NCBI GenBank assembly: GCA_002403905.1
Contig: DHIR01000292.1
Span: 7,213 to 12,813 of the forward strand
Length of the DNA stretch: 5,601 nucleotides
From: Mucilaginibacter sp. UBA4741
GTDB taxonomy: Bacteria > Bacteroidota > Bacteroidia > Sphingobacteriales > Sphingobacteriaceae
Reading direction: 5' to 3'
Shown here: one piece after another, positions 1 through 5,319 of the stretch
Layout of the letters: the number at the start of each line of letters is the position of its first letter
Numbering within the stretch: position 1 is the stretch's first letter
Notes under the pieces: generated by a model
Database searches by the model: none
Told to the model about the DNA's origin: nothing
Seen by the model: the letters and a program-made list of their open reading frames with translations, nothing else
Made by a program: the position numbers and the translations under genes

Positions 1-324
1 GCCTTTCAACGTGCCATCTCCTCCGCCACATACCAAAATCATGTTTTCCCGACTTAAATATAAAACCCCTTGCGGTAACGATACTTCTTTAATCGAATGT
101 GCTATTCTATTAGACTTTAAATCAACGACTTCTATCGAATTATTCAGCTTTGCTGCCAGGTATATTTTTTGGTTATGTCCATCGTAAGCCATGTGGTCAA
201 ATTTGCCATGTACGCCGATTAATGGAATCGTCTGTACCAGTTTAAGCGTAGGTTGATTTTGGGCATGAACATGAGTAAATAGGAAGGCAATGCCTAATAA
301 AGTGAGGCGGGTTTTACTGTACAT
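1..324 (-). CDS. Exported YVTN/YncE-like beta-propeller protein, N-terminal part (runs off left edge)
   Basis: Reading leftwards from an ATG at 324-322, an uninterrupted frame of 108 codons reaches the window edge, so the C-terminus is missing. Residues 1-22 form a Sec signal peptide: basic start (MYSKTR), a hydrophobic stretch (LTLLGIAFLF) and a small-residue end (HVHAQ). The mature part has propeller-blade features: FDHMAYD at 42-48, then IYLAAKLNNSIEVVDL at 54-69, which matches the 'YVAN...NTVSVID' blade pattern of YVTN/YncE-like proteins. A second blade begins around VLYLSRENMILVCGGGDGTL. The protein should act in the periplasm or at the outer membrane, and many relatives have no assigned ligand. 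A degenerate -7 box (TATATTTA on the minus strand, 365-358) and a 7-bp dyad (383-401) lie upstream. The call as an exported propeller is fairly sure; the specific role is unknown. Confidence 0.8.
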   Translation of the reverse strand, partial: MYSKTRLTLLGIAFLFTHVHAQNQPTLKLVQTIPLIGVHGKFDHMAYDGHNQKIYLAAKLNNSIEVVDLKSNRIAHSIKEVSLPQGVLYLSRENMILVCGGGDGTLKG

Positions 325-357
325 ACAAAATAGGTGTTGATAAATAAATTATTGACC

Positions 358-365
358 TAAATATA
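358..365 (-). promoter_or_regulatory. Possible -7 box of the propeller gene
   Basis: The minus strand reads TATATTTA, which matches the Bacteroidota -7 consensus TAnnTTTG at 7 of 8 positions. It lies 34-41 bases upstream of the ATG at 324. A TTTA about 18 bases further upstream (387-384) could stand in for the -33 TTTG but is degenerate. Short AT-rich motifs of this kind occur by chance, so this is a weak call. Confidence 0.3.
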
Positions 366-382
366 CAATTAATGATGAGTAA

Positions 383-401
383 GTAAACGCAACTCGTTTA
401 C
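383..401. promoter_or_regulatory. Perfect 7-bp dyad GTAAACG-N5-CGTTTAC, possible operator
   Basis: GTAAACG at 383-389 is the exact reverse complement of CGTTTAC at 395-401, with a 5-base spacer (CAACT). The centre is 68 bases upstream of the propeller start codon and the left arm overlaps the place where its -33 element would be. The half-sites resemble AAACG/CGTTT half-sites of LacI/GalR-type operators, but those usually abut directly instead of being 5 bases apart. No T tract follows on either strand, so a terminator is unlikely. The regulator is unknown. Confidence 0.4.
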
Positions 402-438
402 AACAAATAGGTATTTAAAGGTTTGAATTTTATTCCAT

Positions 439-464
439 AAAAAAAGTAGCCAATAAAATTGGCT
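439..464 (-). terminator. Rho-independent terminator, minus-strand direction
   Basis: AGCCAAT (448-454) and ATTGGCT (458-464) form a perfect 7-bp stem with a 3-base loop. On the minus strand the stem is followed, after two bases, by seven uninterrupted T (445-439). There is no T tract on the plus-strand side, so it works leftwards only. It ends a transcript arriving from the right, which is where the tRNA-like sequence lies, and insulates the propeller gene downstream of it. Confidence 0.75.
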
Positions 465-480
465 GCTTGTCATAAATAGT

Positions 481-560
481 ATTCGGGATGTGAATCGAAC
501 CCGAGCTCATTTATGAGCCTGTCATTCGGCAATCACTCACTCCGGCGACCCCGCGCCGCC
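481..560 (-). pseudogene. Degenerate tRNA-like sequence (possible class II tRNA remnant or structured RNA)
   Basis: On the minus strand this GC-rich island in AT-rich surroundings carries pieces of a tRNA gene in the right order. First comes a box-A/D-arm-like GCCGGAGTG, as in serine-type tRNAs. Next is a hairpin GCTCA-TAAA-TGAGC that could be a long variable arm. Last is GGTTCGATTC, a T-loop/box-B match, followed by CCCGAAT at the place of an acceptor strand. The terminator at 464-439 lies just downstream. However, the T stem does not pair, no credible anticodon stem-loop can be drawn, and no upstream segment complements the 3' acceptor strand beyond 3-6 bp. The piece may be a decayed tRNA gene, a tRNA-derived attachment-site remnant, or an unrelated structured small RNA. 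The exact ends are uncertain. Confidence 0.3.
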
Positions 561-824
561 TTGCCATGACTTTGCAGGTATAATCTGTAAATTCAGCACA
601 TTAGTTCTATTTCTTTTCAGGATTTTTATGGATATACTATAAAACTCTGCTTGTGGAATAAGTGGGGAATTTTTTTCGCATTATGCTGAAAGGACGCCCG
701 ATTACTGCTTCTGTTTGTTGCCTTTCTTACTGAGATTTTGGTTGGATTGCTTTTTGTTGAGTGGTATCCGGTGCTGCGTATTATTACTGATGCCGGTAAG
801 CATAATCAGCCAAAGAATTCAACT
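561..824. other. Intergenic stretch without a supported gene
   Basis: I found no convincing coding frame, promoter or repeat in this stretch. An in-frame open extension runs upstream of the lipoprotein from a TTG at 738. It is not believed, because it would place the signal peptide 29 residues inside the protein. No good TAnnTTTG match precedes the lipoprotein gene. Confidence 0.4.
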
Positions 825-1256
825 ATGAAACCGATATATTTAATTTTATCATGCTTGTTATTAACGGGCTGTTTAAAGGCTAACATAGCACCCGTATCTC
901 CAAAAAGCAATACCGGCACTATCAAAGCGGATACGTTAAATAGCAATACCAACATTCCTCAAGCTGATACTTACGATTGGTATAACGGAACAAAAGGCAC
1001 CGCATTGATAAAGGTTACCTGTAACGACTGCAACGCAATAGCGACTATAGGCAATGTTACAACGCCATTTTTATTTAACGATCAGGGAGTAGGACAGCTT
1101 AAATATACACCGGCATCCGGCCTGTTGATTCATATAGCTGTTTGTCCGGGAGGCGTTAAAACAATTAAAGCTGATATTTTTGATGCAACAAACACTTCGT
1201 TATACACTTATTCCGGTGTCAGCGGCAATTGGAATGACACTTATATTATAAAATAA
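825..1256 (+). CDS. Small lipoprotein of unknown function
   Basis: The 143-residue product starts with a textbook lipoprotein signal peptide: Lys2, a hydrophobic core (IYLILSCLLL) and lipobox L-T-G-C with the acylated cysteine at residue 16. This decides the start at 825. A longer in-frame start (TTG at 738) would bury the signal peptide behind 29 polar and mixed residues. Residues 17-50 are rich in Ser, Thr, Asn and Pro and look like a flexible linker. The remainder (about 51-143) is probably a small beta-rich domain, with a CxxC pair (C66, C69) and a further Cys (C107) that could form disulfides or bind a metal. No acidic sorting residues follow the cysteine. I do not recognise the family. 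It stands alone: no close gene lies upstream, and the next frame downstream has no start codon. Confidence 0.72.
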   Translation: MKPIYLILSCLLLTGCLKANIAPVSPKSNTGTIKADTLNSNTNIPQADTYDWYNGTKGTALIKVTCNDCNAIATIGNVTTPFLFNDQGVGQLKYTPASGLLIHIAVCPGGVKTIKADIFDATNTSLYTYSGVSGNWNDTYIIK

Positions 1257-1292
1257 ATAACGGCCAAAAGCTATAACGGCATAACGGTTTAA

Positions 1293-1553
1293 GCTAAAAA
1301 GAAGCCTTGTCATTTTTTCGGTCCCTGGGTCTCGGTAGAAACTCCGGCGCTGATTGCACAACAAAAAAAGCCTGATATTGTTCATGCCAGGTTTCATATC
1401 GATTCATTAATATTTCGCGAGGCTGCACAGCCTTCTGGATATTTTATTGAGGACTTACAAATTTTATCGGCCTTAATGAACCAAGAAGTTGATTTTTTTA
1501 AGAGAGAGAGCAACGTTTTACAAACATTCCGGGGGGAGGTGACCACAGTTTAA
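1293..1553 (+). pseudogene. Open frame of 86 codons lacking a start codon, possible gene remnant
   Basis: Between a TAA at 1290-1292 and a TAA at 1551-1553 the frame is open for 86 codons but contains no ATG, GTG or TTG until an ATG at codon 62 (1476). The inferred peptide has mixed, protein-like composition, for example DIVHARFHIDSLIFREAAQ and SALMNQEVDFFKRE, and looks helical towards its end. It could be the 3' end of a gene that lost its 5' part, or a chance open frame, which is quite possible at this length. I recognise no family. A purine-rich GGGGGGAGGTGA (1531-1542) near its end resembles a Shine-Dalgarno element but has no gene behind it. Confidence 0.22.
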
Positions 1554-1554
1554 G

Positions 1555-1597
1555 AAAATCAATTATGCATCTGCGCTTAATGATAATTTGATTTTTT
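1555..1597. terminator. AT-rich hairpin at the 3' end of the Crp/Fnr gene, possible terminator
   Basis: AAAATCAATTAT (1555-1566) pairs with ATAATTTGATTTT (1583-1595) with one bulged base and a 16-base loop. On the plus strand the hairpin runs into a T6 tract (1592-1597). On the minus strand it ends in TTTTC, a weaker tract. The right arm overlaps the last codons of the regulator. The stem is almost all A-T, so stability is modest. It may separate the converging transcripts on the two sides. Confidence 0.35.
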
Positions 1598-2134
1598 GAC
1601 CAGCCGCTTGATGTCTTTGACCCATATCTTCCGGCCATCCGTTTCCACGATACCCTCCGCTTTAAATTCTTCTAATAACCGGATCACGTTTTCCTGTGCG
1701 ATCCCGGCCATATTCGCCAGGTCCATCCGGGAGATGTTTAAAACAATTTCCTGTTCGGCTGATCCCTCTTCTTTGTGTTTTTCCCGGAGCACTATTAGCG
1801 CGATGGCGAGCCGTTCCGGAGCGGTCCGTTGCGCTATCACGGAAATGCTGTTGGTCAACACCGTAAATTCATGGCTTAATGCTTTTTGCAACTGGCTGGT
1901 AAAGGCGGGCGAACGGTGTAAAATACTTATAAAATCCTCTTTGGGTATGAAGCTGATCAGGCTATCCTCGATGGCTGCGGCCGAATCCGGGTAGCGTTCT
2001 TCTGACAACACCGCATGATAGCCGATCAGTTCGACCTGATTGGCCACATAAAATATCTGTTCTTTGGCGCTGTTATCTACTTTGTATTTTTTAACCTTGC
2101 CGCTACGGATCAGAAAAATACCGGAGAGGCTCAT
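1577..2134 (-). CDS. Crp/Fnr-family transcriptional regulator, short at the N-terminus and cysteine-free
   Basis: The 185-residue protein begins inside the cNMP-binding-type beta-roll (GIFLIRSGKVKKYKV at 5-19, then ELIGYHAVLSEERY and ISFIPKEDF at 60-68). It continues through the long dimerisation helix (about 77-105) to a C-terminal winged helix-turn-helix (about 136-172: SRMDLANMAGIAQENVIRLL). Recognition-helix residues E148 and R152 occupy the positions of FNR E209/R213 and CRP E181/R185, the residues that read TGA half-sites. Relatives are usually near 220-230 residues, so roughly the first 35-40 (the initial beta strands) are missing. An in-frame TAA at 2153-2155 prevents extension, and I found no missing piece in the other frames. 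There is no cysteine, so no FNR-type iron-sulfur cluster. The phosphate-binding Arg-Ser/Thr-Ala of CRP appears as Asp-Ser-Ala (50-52), arguing against cAMP. The effector is unknown. It is divergent from the methyltransferase operon and probably controls it and itself through the dyad at 2160-2173. Confidence 0.88.
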   Translation of the reverse strand: MSLSGIFLIRSGKVKKYKVDNSAKEQIFYVANQVELIGYHAVLSEERYPDSAAAIEDSLISFIPKEDFISILHRSPAFTSQLQKALSHEFTVLTNSISVIAQRTAPERLAIALIVLREKHKEEGSAEQEIVLNISRMDLANMAGIAQENVIRLLEEFKAEGIVETDGRKIWVKDIKRLVKKSNYH

Positions 2135-2138
2135 ACTG

Positions 2139-2146
2139 TAAAGATA
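2139..2146 (-). promoter_or_regulatory. -7 box of the Crp/Fnr gene
   Basis: The minus strand reads TATCTTTA, 7 of 8 matches to TAnnTTTG, ending only 4 bases before the ATG at 2134. Transcription from it would begin at or within a few bases of the start codon, so the mRNA would be nearly leaderless. The CRP/FNR-type dyad is centred about 32 bases upstream of the start codon, where it would overlap the -33 region and suits autorepression. Confidence 0.45.
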
Positions 2147-2159
2147 CGAATTTTAAAAA

Positions 2160-2173
2160 CTGATAAATATCAG
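2160..2173. promoter_or_regulatory. CRP/FNR-type operator CTGATAAATATCAG
   Basis: This is a perfect inverted repeat (CTGATA/TATCAG, 2-base centre) that fits the FNR consensus TTGAT-N4-ATCAA except for the outermost bases. It lies in the 97-bp divergent region next to a Crp/Fnr gene whose recognition helix keeps the Glu and Arg that contact TGA. Its centre (2166.5) is about 65 bases upstream of the methyltransferase start codon. Because the -7 box there implies a transcription start close to the ATG, the site sits near the class I activator position. Relative to the regulator's own promoter it overlaps the -33 region. The dyad is seen directly; regulation by the neighbouring gene is inferred. 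Confidence 0.7.
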
Positions 2174-2217
2174 CTTCTGCATTGATTTGTTACGGTAAAT
2201 AGCCTTCCTATGGGGAC

Positions 2218-2225
2218 TAAATTTG
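2218..2225 (+). promoter_or_regulatory. -7 box of the methyltransferase-sulP operon
   Basis: TAAATTTG is an exact match to the Bacteroidota -7 consensus TAnnTTTG and ends 6 bases before the ATG at 2232. No TTTG lies at the usual 19-base spacing; the nearest (2186-2189) is 28 bases away. A missing -33 element fits a promoter that needs an activator, such as a Crp/Fnr protein at 2160-2173. A leaderless or very short-leader mRNA is implied. Confidence 0.5.
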
Positions 2226-2231
2226 TAGATC

Positions 2232-2894
2232 ATGAAAGCTTACCCCTTTTCCAATTTTCCGCCTCTCCCGGATGACCTCAACAGGGACCTGTCCGTAAAA
2301 TTAAAAAAAGTTCATTTGAATGCGGGCTTATTCAGTAATGATGCGGCGTTTGACTGGCTGTACCCGGAACATTTTCAACTGTTATCGCTCAAACACTGGA
2401 CGCCCTTGGCCATTGCACGTAAAGCGGCCGAGTTCCTGGCAGAGCCGGATGCCAGAGTATTGGACATCGGCAGCGGTGTCGGTAAATTTTGTTTGGCCGC
2501 AGGCTATCATTTTCCCGAAACGCATTTCTACGGGGCCGAGCAGAGGCACGAGTTGATTTGCCAGGCGGAGGAAGCAAAAGGCTATACCGCGCTGCCAAAT
2601 GTCAATTTCATTTATGCCAATATTACCCAGATCAATTTCAAGGAGTTTGATCATTTCTATTTTTATAATTCCTTTTACGAGAATATCGACCCGGATAGCC
2701 AAATCGACGATACGATAGAGTTATCGGAAAGCCTCTACGCTTATTATACGCTATATTTATTTAAAGCTCTGGATGAAAAACCAGGCGGGACCCGGCTGGT
2801 TACCTTTCATAGTTTCGAGCAGGAAATACCGCCGAGTTTTAAACTGGCCGATATGACCTGTAACGGCCTGATGAAAATGTGGATCAAAGCCTGA
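2232..2894 (+). CDS. Class I SAM-dependent methyltransferase, first of a tandem pair
   Basis: The 220-residue protein has the Rossmann-type SAM-binding fold. Motif I is [11 protein letters not shown] (76-86), the motif II acidic residue is E103 in FYGAEQR, and an NSFYEN segment (146-151) at the end of beta-4 is where many methyltransferases carry their catalytic or substrate-binding motif. DIGSGVG followed by GAEQ and N-S-F is reminiscent of DOT1-like enzymes, but I cannot assign a substrate. Residues 1-28 are unlike its neighbour; a conserved block (FDWLYPEHF...HWTP, 40-58) precedes motif I and is shared by both copies. There is no signal peptide or membrane segment, so it should be cytoplasmic. 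It is the first gene of the operon, with an exact -7 box just upstream, and ends 4 bp before the second copy. The start at 2232 is the first ATG after the promoter. Confidence 0.85.
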   Translation: MKAYPFSNFPPLPDDLNRDLSVKLKKVHLNAGLFSNDAAFDWLYPEHFQLLSLKHWTPLAIARKAAEFLAEPDARVLDIGSGVGKFCLAAGYHFPETHFYGAEQRHELICQAEEAKGYTALPNVNFIYANITQINFKEFDHFYFYNSFYENIDPDSQIDDTIELSESLYAYYTLYLFKALDEKPGGTRLVTFHSFEQEIPPSFKLADMTCNGLMKMWIKA

Positions 2895-2898
2895 CCAA

Positions 2899-3558
2899 AT
2901 GGAAACCTTACAATTTTTACGTTCACGCATTAGGAATTTTAAAACCTTAAGAAAAAACAAAAAAATGCTTAACGAGTTACTTAACCCCGCGCTGTTCAGG
3001 CATGATACTGCTTTTGACTATCTGTATCCCGAACATATCCAGGAAATGTCGCAAATGCACTGGACACCAGTGGACATCGCCAAAAAGGCAGGTGATTTTC
3101 TGGCCATTCCTCATACCCGGGTTTTGGATATAGGCAGCGGTGTAGGAAAATTCTGTATTACAGCAGGATTTTTTCACCCCGAAACAACTTTCTGCGGAAT
3201 TGAACAGCGAGAAGAGTTATACACTTTCGCCGAAATAGCCAAAGCGGAAATGGAATTACCCAATGTGCGTTTTATTCACGGCAACCTGACCGAATTGGAA
3301 TTTAAAGATTACGATCATTTTTATTTCTATAATTCGTTCTACGAGAATATTGAGCCTGATAGCCGGATAGACTATAGTGTAAGGACTTCTTTTGAACTAT
3401 ATGACCGGTATAGTCGGTTTGTTTACCAAATGTTGGAAGAGAAGCCTCCGGAAACGAGGCTGGTAACCTTTCATGCCCCGGACGCGCAAATTCCGCCGGG
3501 ATACCAATTGGTTAATAATTCCTATAACCGGGTATTGAAAATGTGGATAAAGCAATAA
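2899..3558 (+). CDS. Class I SAM-dependent methyltransferase, second of a tandem pair
   Basis: The 219-residue protein aligns without gaps to the preceding gene from residue 28 to the C-terminus. My hand count gives about 109 identities in 192 positions (57%). Shared landmarks are the HWTP block (54-57), motif [12 protein letters not shown] (75-85), E102 in GIEQR, the NSFYEN segment (145-150), LVTFH, and the C-terminal KMWIK. The unaligned N-terminus is basic. An alternative start at M23 (2965) is attractive because a long A-rich run precedes it, the usual initiation context in this phylum; the 2899 start keeps the 4-bp operon spacing. The two copies differ most between residues about 155 and 175, where substrate contacts may lie. 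No substrate can be assigned. Retention of two open copies suggests distinct roles or a heterodimer (inference). sulP follows directly. Confidence 0.84.
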   Translation: METLQFLRSRIRNFKTLRKNKKMLNELLNPALFRHDTAFDYLYPEHIQEMSQMHWTPVDIAKKAGDFLAIPHTRVLDIGSGVGKFCITAGFFHPETTFCGIEQREELYTFAEIAKAEMELPNVRFIHGNLTELEFKDYDHFYFYNSFYENIEPDSRIDYSVRTSFELYDRYSRFVYQMLEEKPPETRLVTFHAPDAQIPPGYQLVNNSYNRVLKMWIKQ

Positions 3559-3562
3559 GATC

Positions 3563-5210
3563 ATATTTAAACCAAAACTCATCGATACGTTAAAGAACTA
3601 CAAAAAGGAGCAGTTTTTTAAAGACCTGGTTGCCGGCATAATCGTAGGCATAGTAGCCCTGCCATTGGCCATTGCTTTTGCCATTGCTTCGGGCGTATCT
3701 CCCGAAAAATGGATTTTTACCGCCATCATCGCTGGTCTTGTCATCTCCGCTTTAGGCGGTAGCCGTGTACAGATCGGCGGCCCGACTGGTGCCTTTATCG
3801 TGATCGTCTATGGCATAGTTCAGCAATTCGGGATCAATGGTTTGATCATCGCTACGTTTATGGCGGGGGTACTGTTGGTCATTATGGGCCTGACCAAATT
3901 AGGCAGCGCCATTAAGTATATTCCATATCCATTTAATTATTGGCTTTACCAGCGGGATCGCGCTCATTATCTTCTCATCAGAAGTCAAGGATTTCTTAGG
4001 GTTAAAAATGGGTACTGTACCGGCCGACTTTATCAGCAAATGGCTGGCATATGGCCAGCACCTGCCTTCAGTCAATCTTTATGCGGCAGGCATCGGGGTA
4101 TTCACTTTACTGGTCGCTTTCCTATGGCCCAAAATAACCCATAAGGTTCCCGGGTCATTGATAGCTATTATCGTCACCACTTTTGCGGTTAGCTTTTTCC
4201 ATTTGCCCGTGGAAACCATTGGCAGCCGTTTTGGGGCCATCCCTTCATCGTTGCCAATGCCCGTTATTCCCGCAGTGAGCTTTACCACTTTACAACAACT
4301 CATTCGGCCGGCCATTACCATTGCCCTGCTGGGCAGTATCGAATCCTTACTATCCGCCGTAGTGGCTGATGGGATGATCGGCGGCAATCACCGTTCCAAT
4401 ACCGAACTGATAGCCCAGGGACTGGCCAATATTTGTTCGTCGATCTTCGGCGGTATCCCCGCAACAGGAGCCATTGCCCGGACGGCCACCAATATCAAAA
4501 ACGGGGGACGGACACCGATTGCGGGCATAATTCACGCGCTAATCTTGCTGCTTATTATGCTTTTTGTAGGCAAATGGGCTGCCCTCATCCCAATGGCCAC
4601 ACTCGGCGGCATCCTGATTGTAGTTGCCTGGAATATGAGCGAACTGGATAATTTTATTTCTGTGCTCAAAGGTTCAAAAAGCGATGCGGCGGTTTTGCTC
4701 ACCACTTTTGGACTCACCGTATTAGTTGACCTGACGGTAGCTATCGAGATCGGTATGATCCTGGCCGCTTTTTTGTTTATGCGGAAAATGATGCAGGCGA
4801 GTTCGGTACAGGGCGTTTCACAGATAAACCAGGCAGACGAAATGTTTAACCCCGCGGAACTTCCCGAAGGGGTGGATGTTTTTGAGATCAATGGCCCCAT
4901 GTTTTTTGGCGCAGCCTATAAATTTAAAGACGCGATGAAAGTCATCGAAAATCCGGCCCGGGTACTCATCATACGGATGCGGAATGTGCCGGTGATTGAT
5001 GCTACCGGTATCCGGGTACTAATAGAAGTACATAAAGAAATGAAAAGGCAGGGAACCAAACTGGTCTTGGCCGAAGTGAATAGTTTACAGGTAATGGGTG
5101 AATTAAAAAAGGTGCGTTTATTATTTCAGATCGGGAAAGGAAATATAAGGGATACTTTTGAAAATGCTTTAAAGCGAGCGAATTACCTGTTAGACACCGA
5201 TCATGGATAA
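3563..5210 (+). pseudogene. SulP-family inorganic anion transporter with STAS domain, frameshifted and lacking a normal start
   Basis: SulP proteins are inner-membrane carriers for sulfate, bicarbonate or related anions. Reconstructed length is about 548 residues, normal for the family. Landmarks, counted from the ATA codon at 3563, are a conserved N-terminal [21 protein letters not shown] (20-40), [14 protein letters not shown] (65-78), repeated hydrophobic segments to about residue 410, and a C-terminal STAS domain (about 436-540). The STAS domain contains IDATG, with T481 where SpoIIAA-type domains carry the phosphorylatable Ser/Thr. The frame is broken: after CCA at 3929-3931 one extra T in the TTT at 3932-3934 moves the reading frame, and removing it restores P-L-I-I-G-F-T-S as in relatives. 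No ATG, GTG or TTG lies between the upstream in-frame stop (3548-3550) and a TTG at 3665 inside the first membrane segment. An ATA sits where the family methionine is expected. W50 stands where relatives usually have Gly. An intact downstream frame from ATG 4008 lacks the first membrane segments. Function is probably lost, unless the frameshift is a sequencing error and ATA or ATC can initiate. Confidence 0.85.
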
Positions 5211-5319
5211 AAAACTTTAGGTCAAGATCGCCCAGTTTACGGATGCTTCGGCTATTAAAGCCAAAGGGCTCTATCCCTATTTCCGGGCGAACGAATCCGG
5301 GTAGGGTACCGAGATCATG
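5203..5319 (+). pseudogene. Remnant of an alpha-oxoamine synthase-type PLP enzyme (serine palmitoyltransferase/AONS-like), N-terminal fragment
   Basis: An ATG overlapping the end of sulP opens a frame reading MDKKL, TAG, VKIAQFTDASAIKAKG, LYPYFRANESG, TAG, GTEIM. The block KAKGLYPYFR..ESGQ.TE is the characteristic N-terminus of Bacteroidota serine palmitoyltransferase/8-amino-7-oxononanoate synthase-like enzymes, which condense an amino acid with an acyl thioester. Both stops fall where relatives have Gln, each explained by one CAG-to-TAG change. After ATG 5317-5319 the expected continuation (a short polar turn, then a GSNSYLGL-like block) is absent and the frame soon stops (5341-5352 region), so about 90% of the gene is missing. 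The ATG/stop overlap with sulP shows it was once translationally coupled as the next operon gene. The assignment rests on recalled family motifs, not a search, and the substrate (serine, cysteate or other) cannot be told from this fragment. Confidence 0.72.

Noticed and set aside
338..350. Second CRP/FNR operator upstream of the propeller gene
   Set aside because: TTGATAAATA resembles one half of the 2160-2173 dyad, but the matching ATCA half is missing (AAATT instead).
481..560. An intact tRNA gene on the minus strand
   Set aside because: The GGTTCGATTC box is convincing, but the T stem does not pair (TCGGG versus CACAT), no anticodon stem-loop closes, and the acceptor strands do not complement each other. 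Kept only as a degenerate tRNA-like sequence.
738..824. Longer start (TTG) for the lipoprotein
   Set aside because: It would put 29 residues in front of a clear signal peptide with lipobox LTGC. The ATG at 825 gives a standard lipoprotein.
1258..1290. Three ATAACGG repeats after the lipoprotein gene
   Set aside because: The copies are short, unevenly spaced and not followed by a T tract, and could easily be chance. They form neither a terminator nor a CRISPR-like array.
1200..1397. 65-codon minus-strand frame overlapping the lipoprotein end
   Set aside because: No recognisable domain, signal or promoter, and it overlaps the better supported plus-strand gene.
3929..3940. Programmed ribosomal frameshifting in sulP
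   Set aside because: There is no recognised slippery sequence, stimulatory hairpin or precedent in this family, and the gene also lacks a normal start. Mutation or sequencing error is simpler.
5203..5319. TAG read as glutamine (recoded stop, as in some Bacteroidota phages)
   Set aside because: Both TAG codons fall at expected Gln positions, and no intact gene here ends in TAG. But family similarity is lost right after the second one and the frame ends at TAA shortly afterwards, so recoding would not give a functional enzyme.
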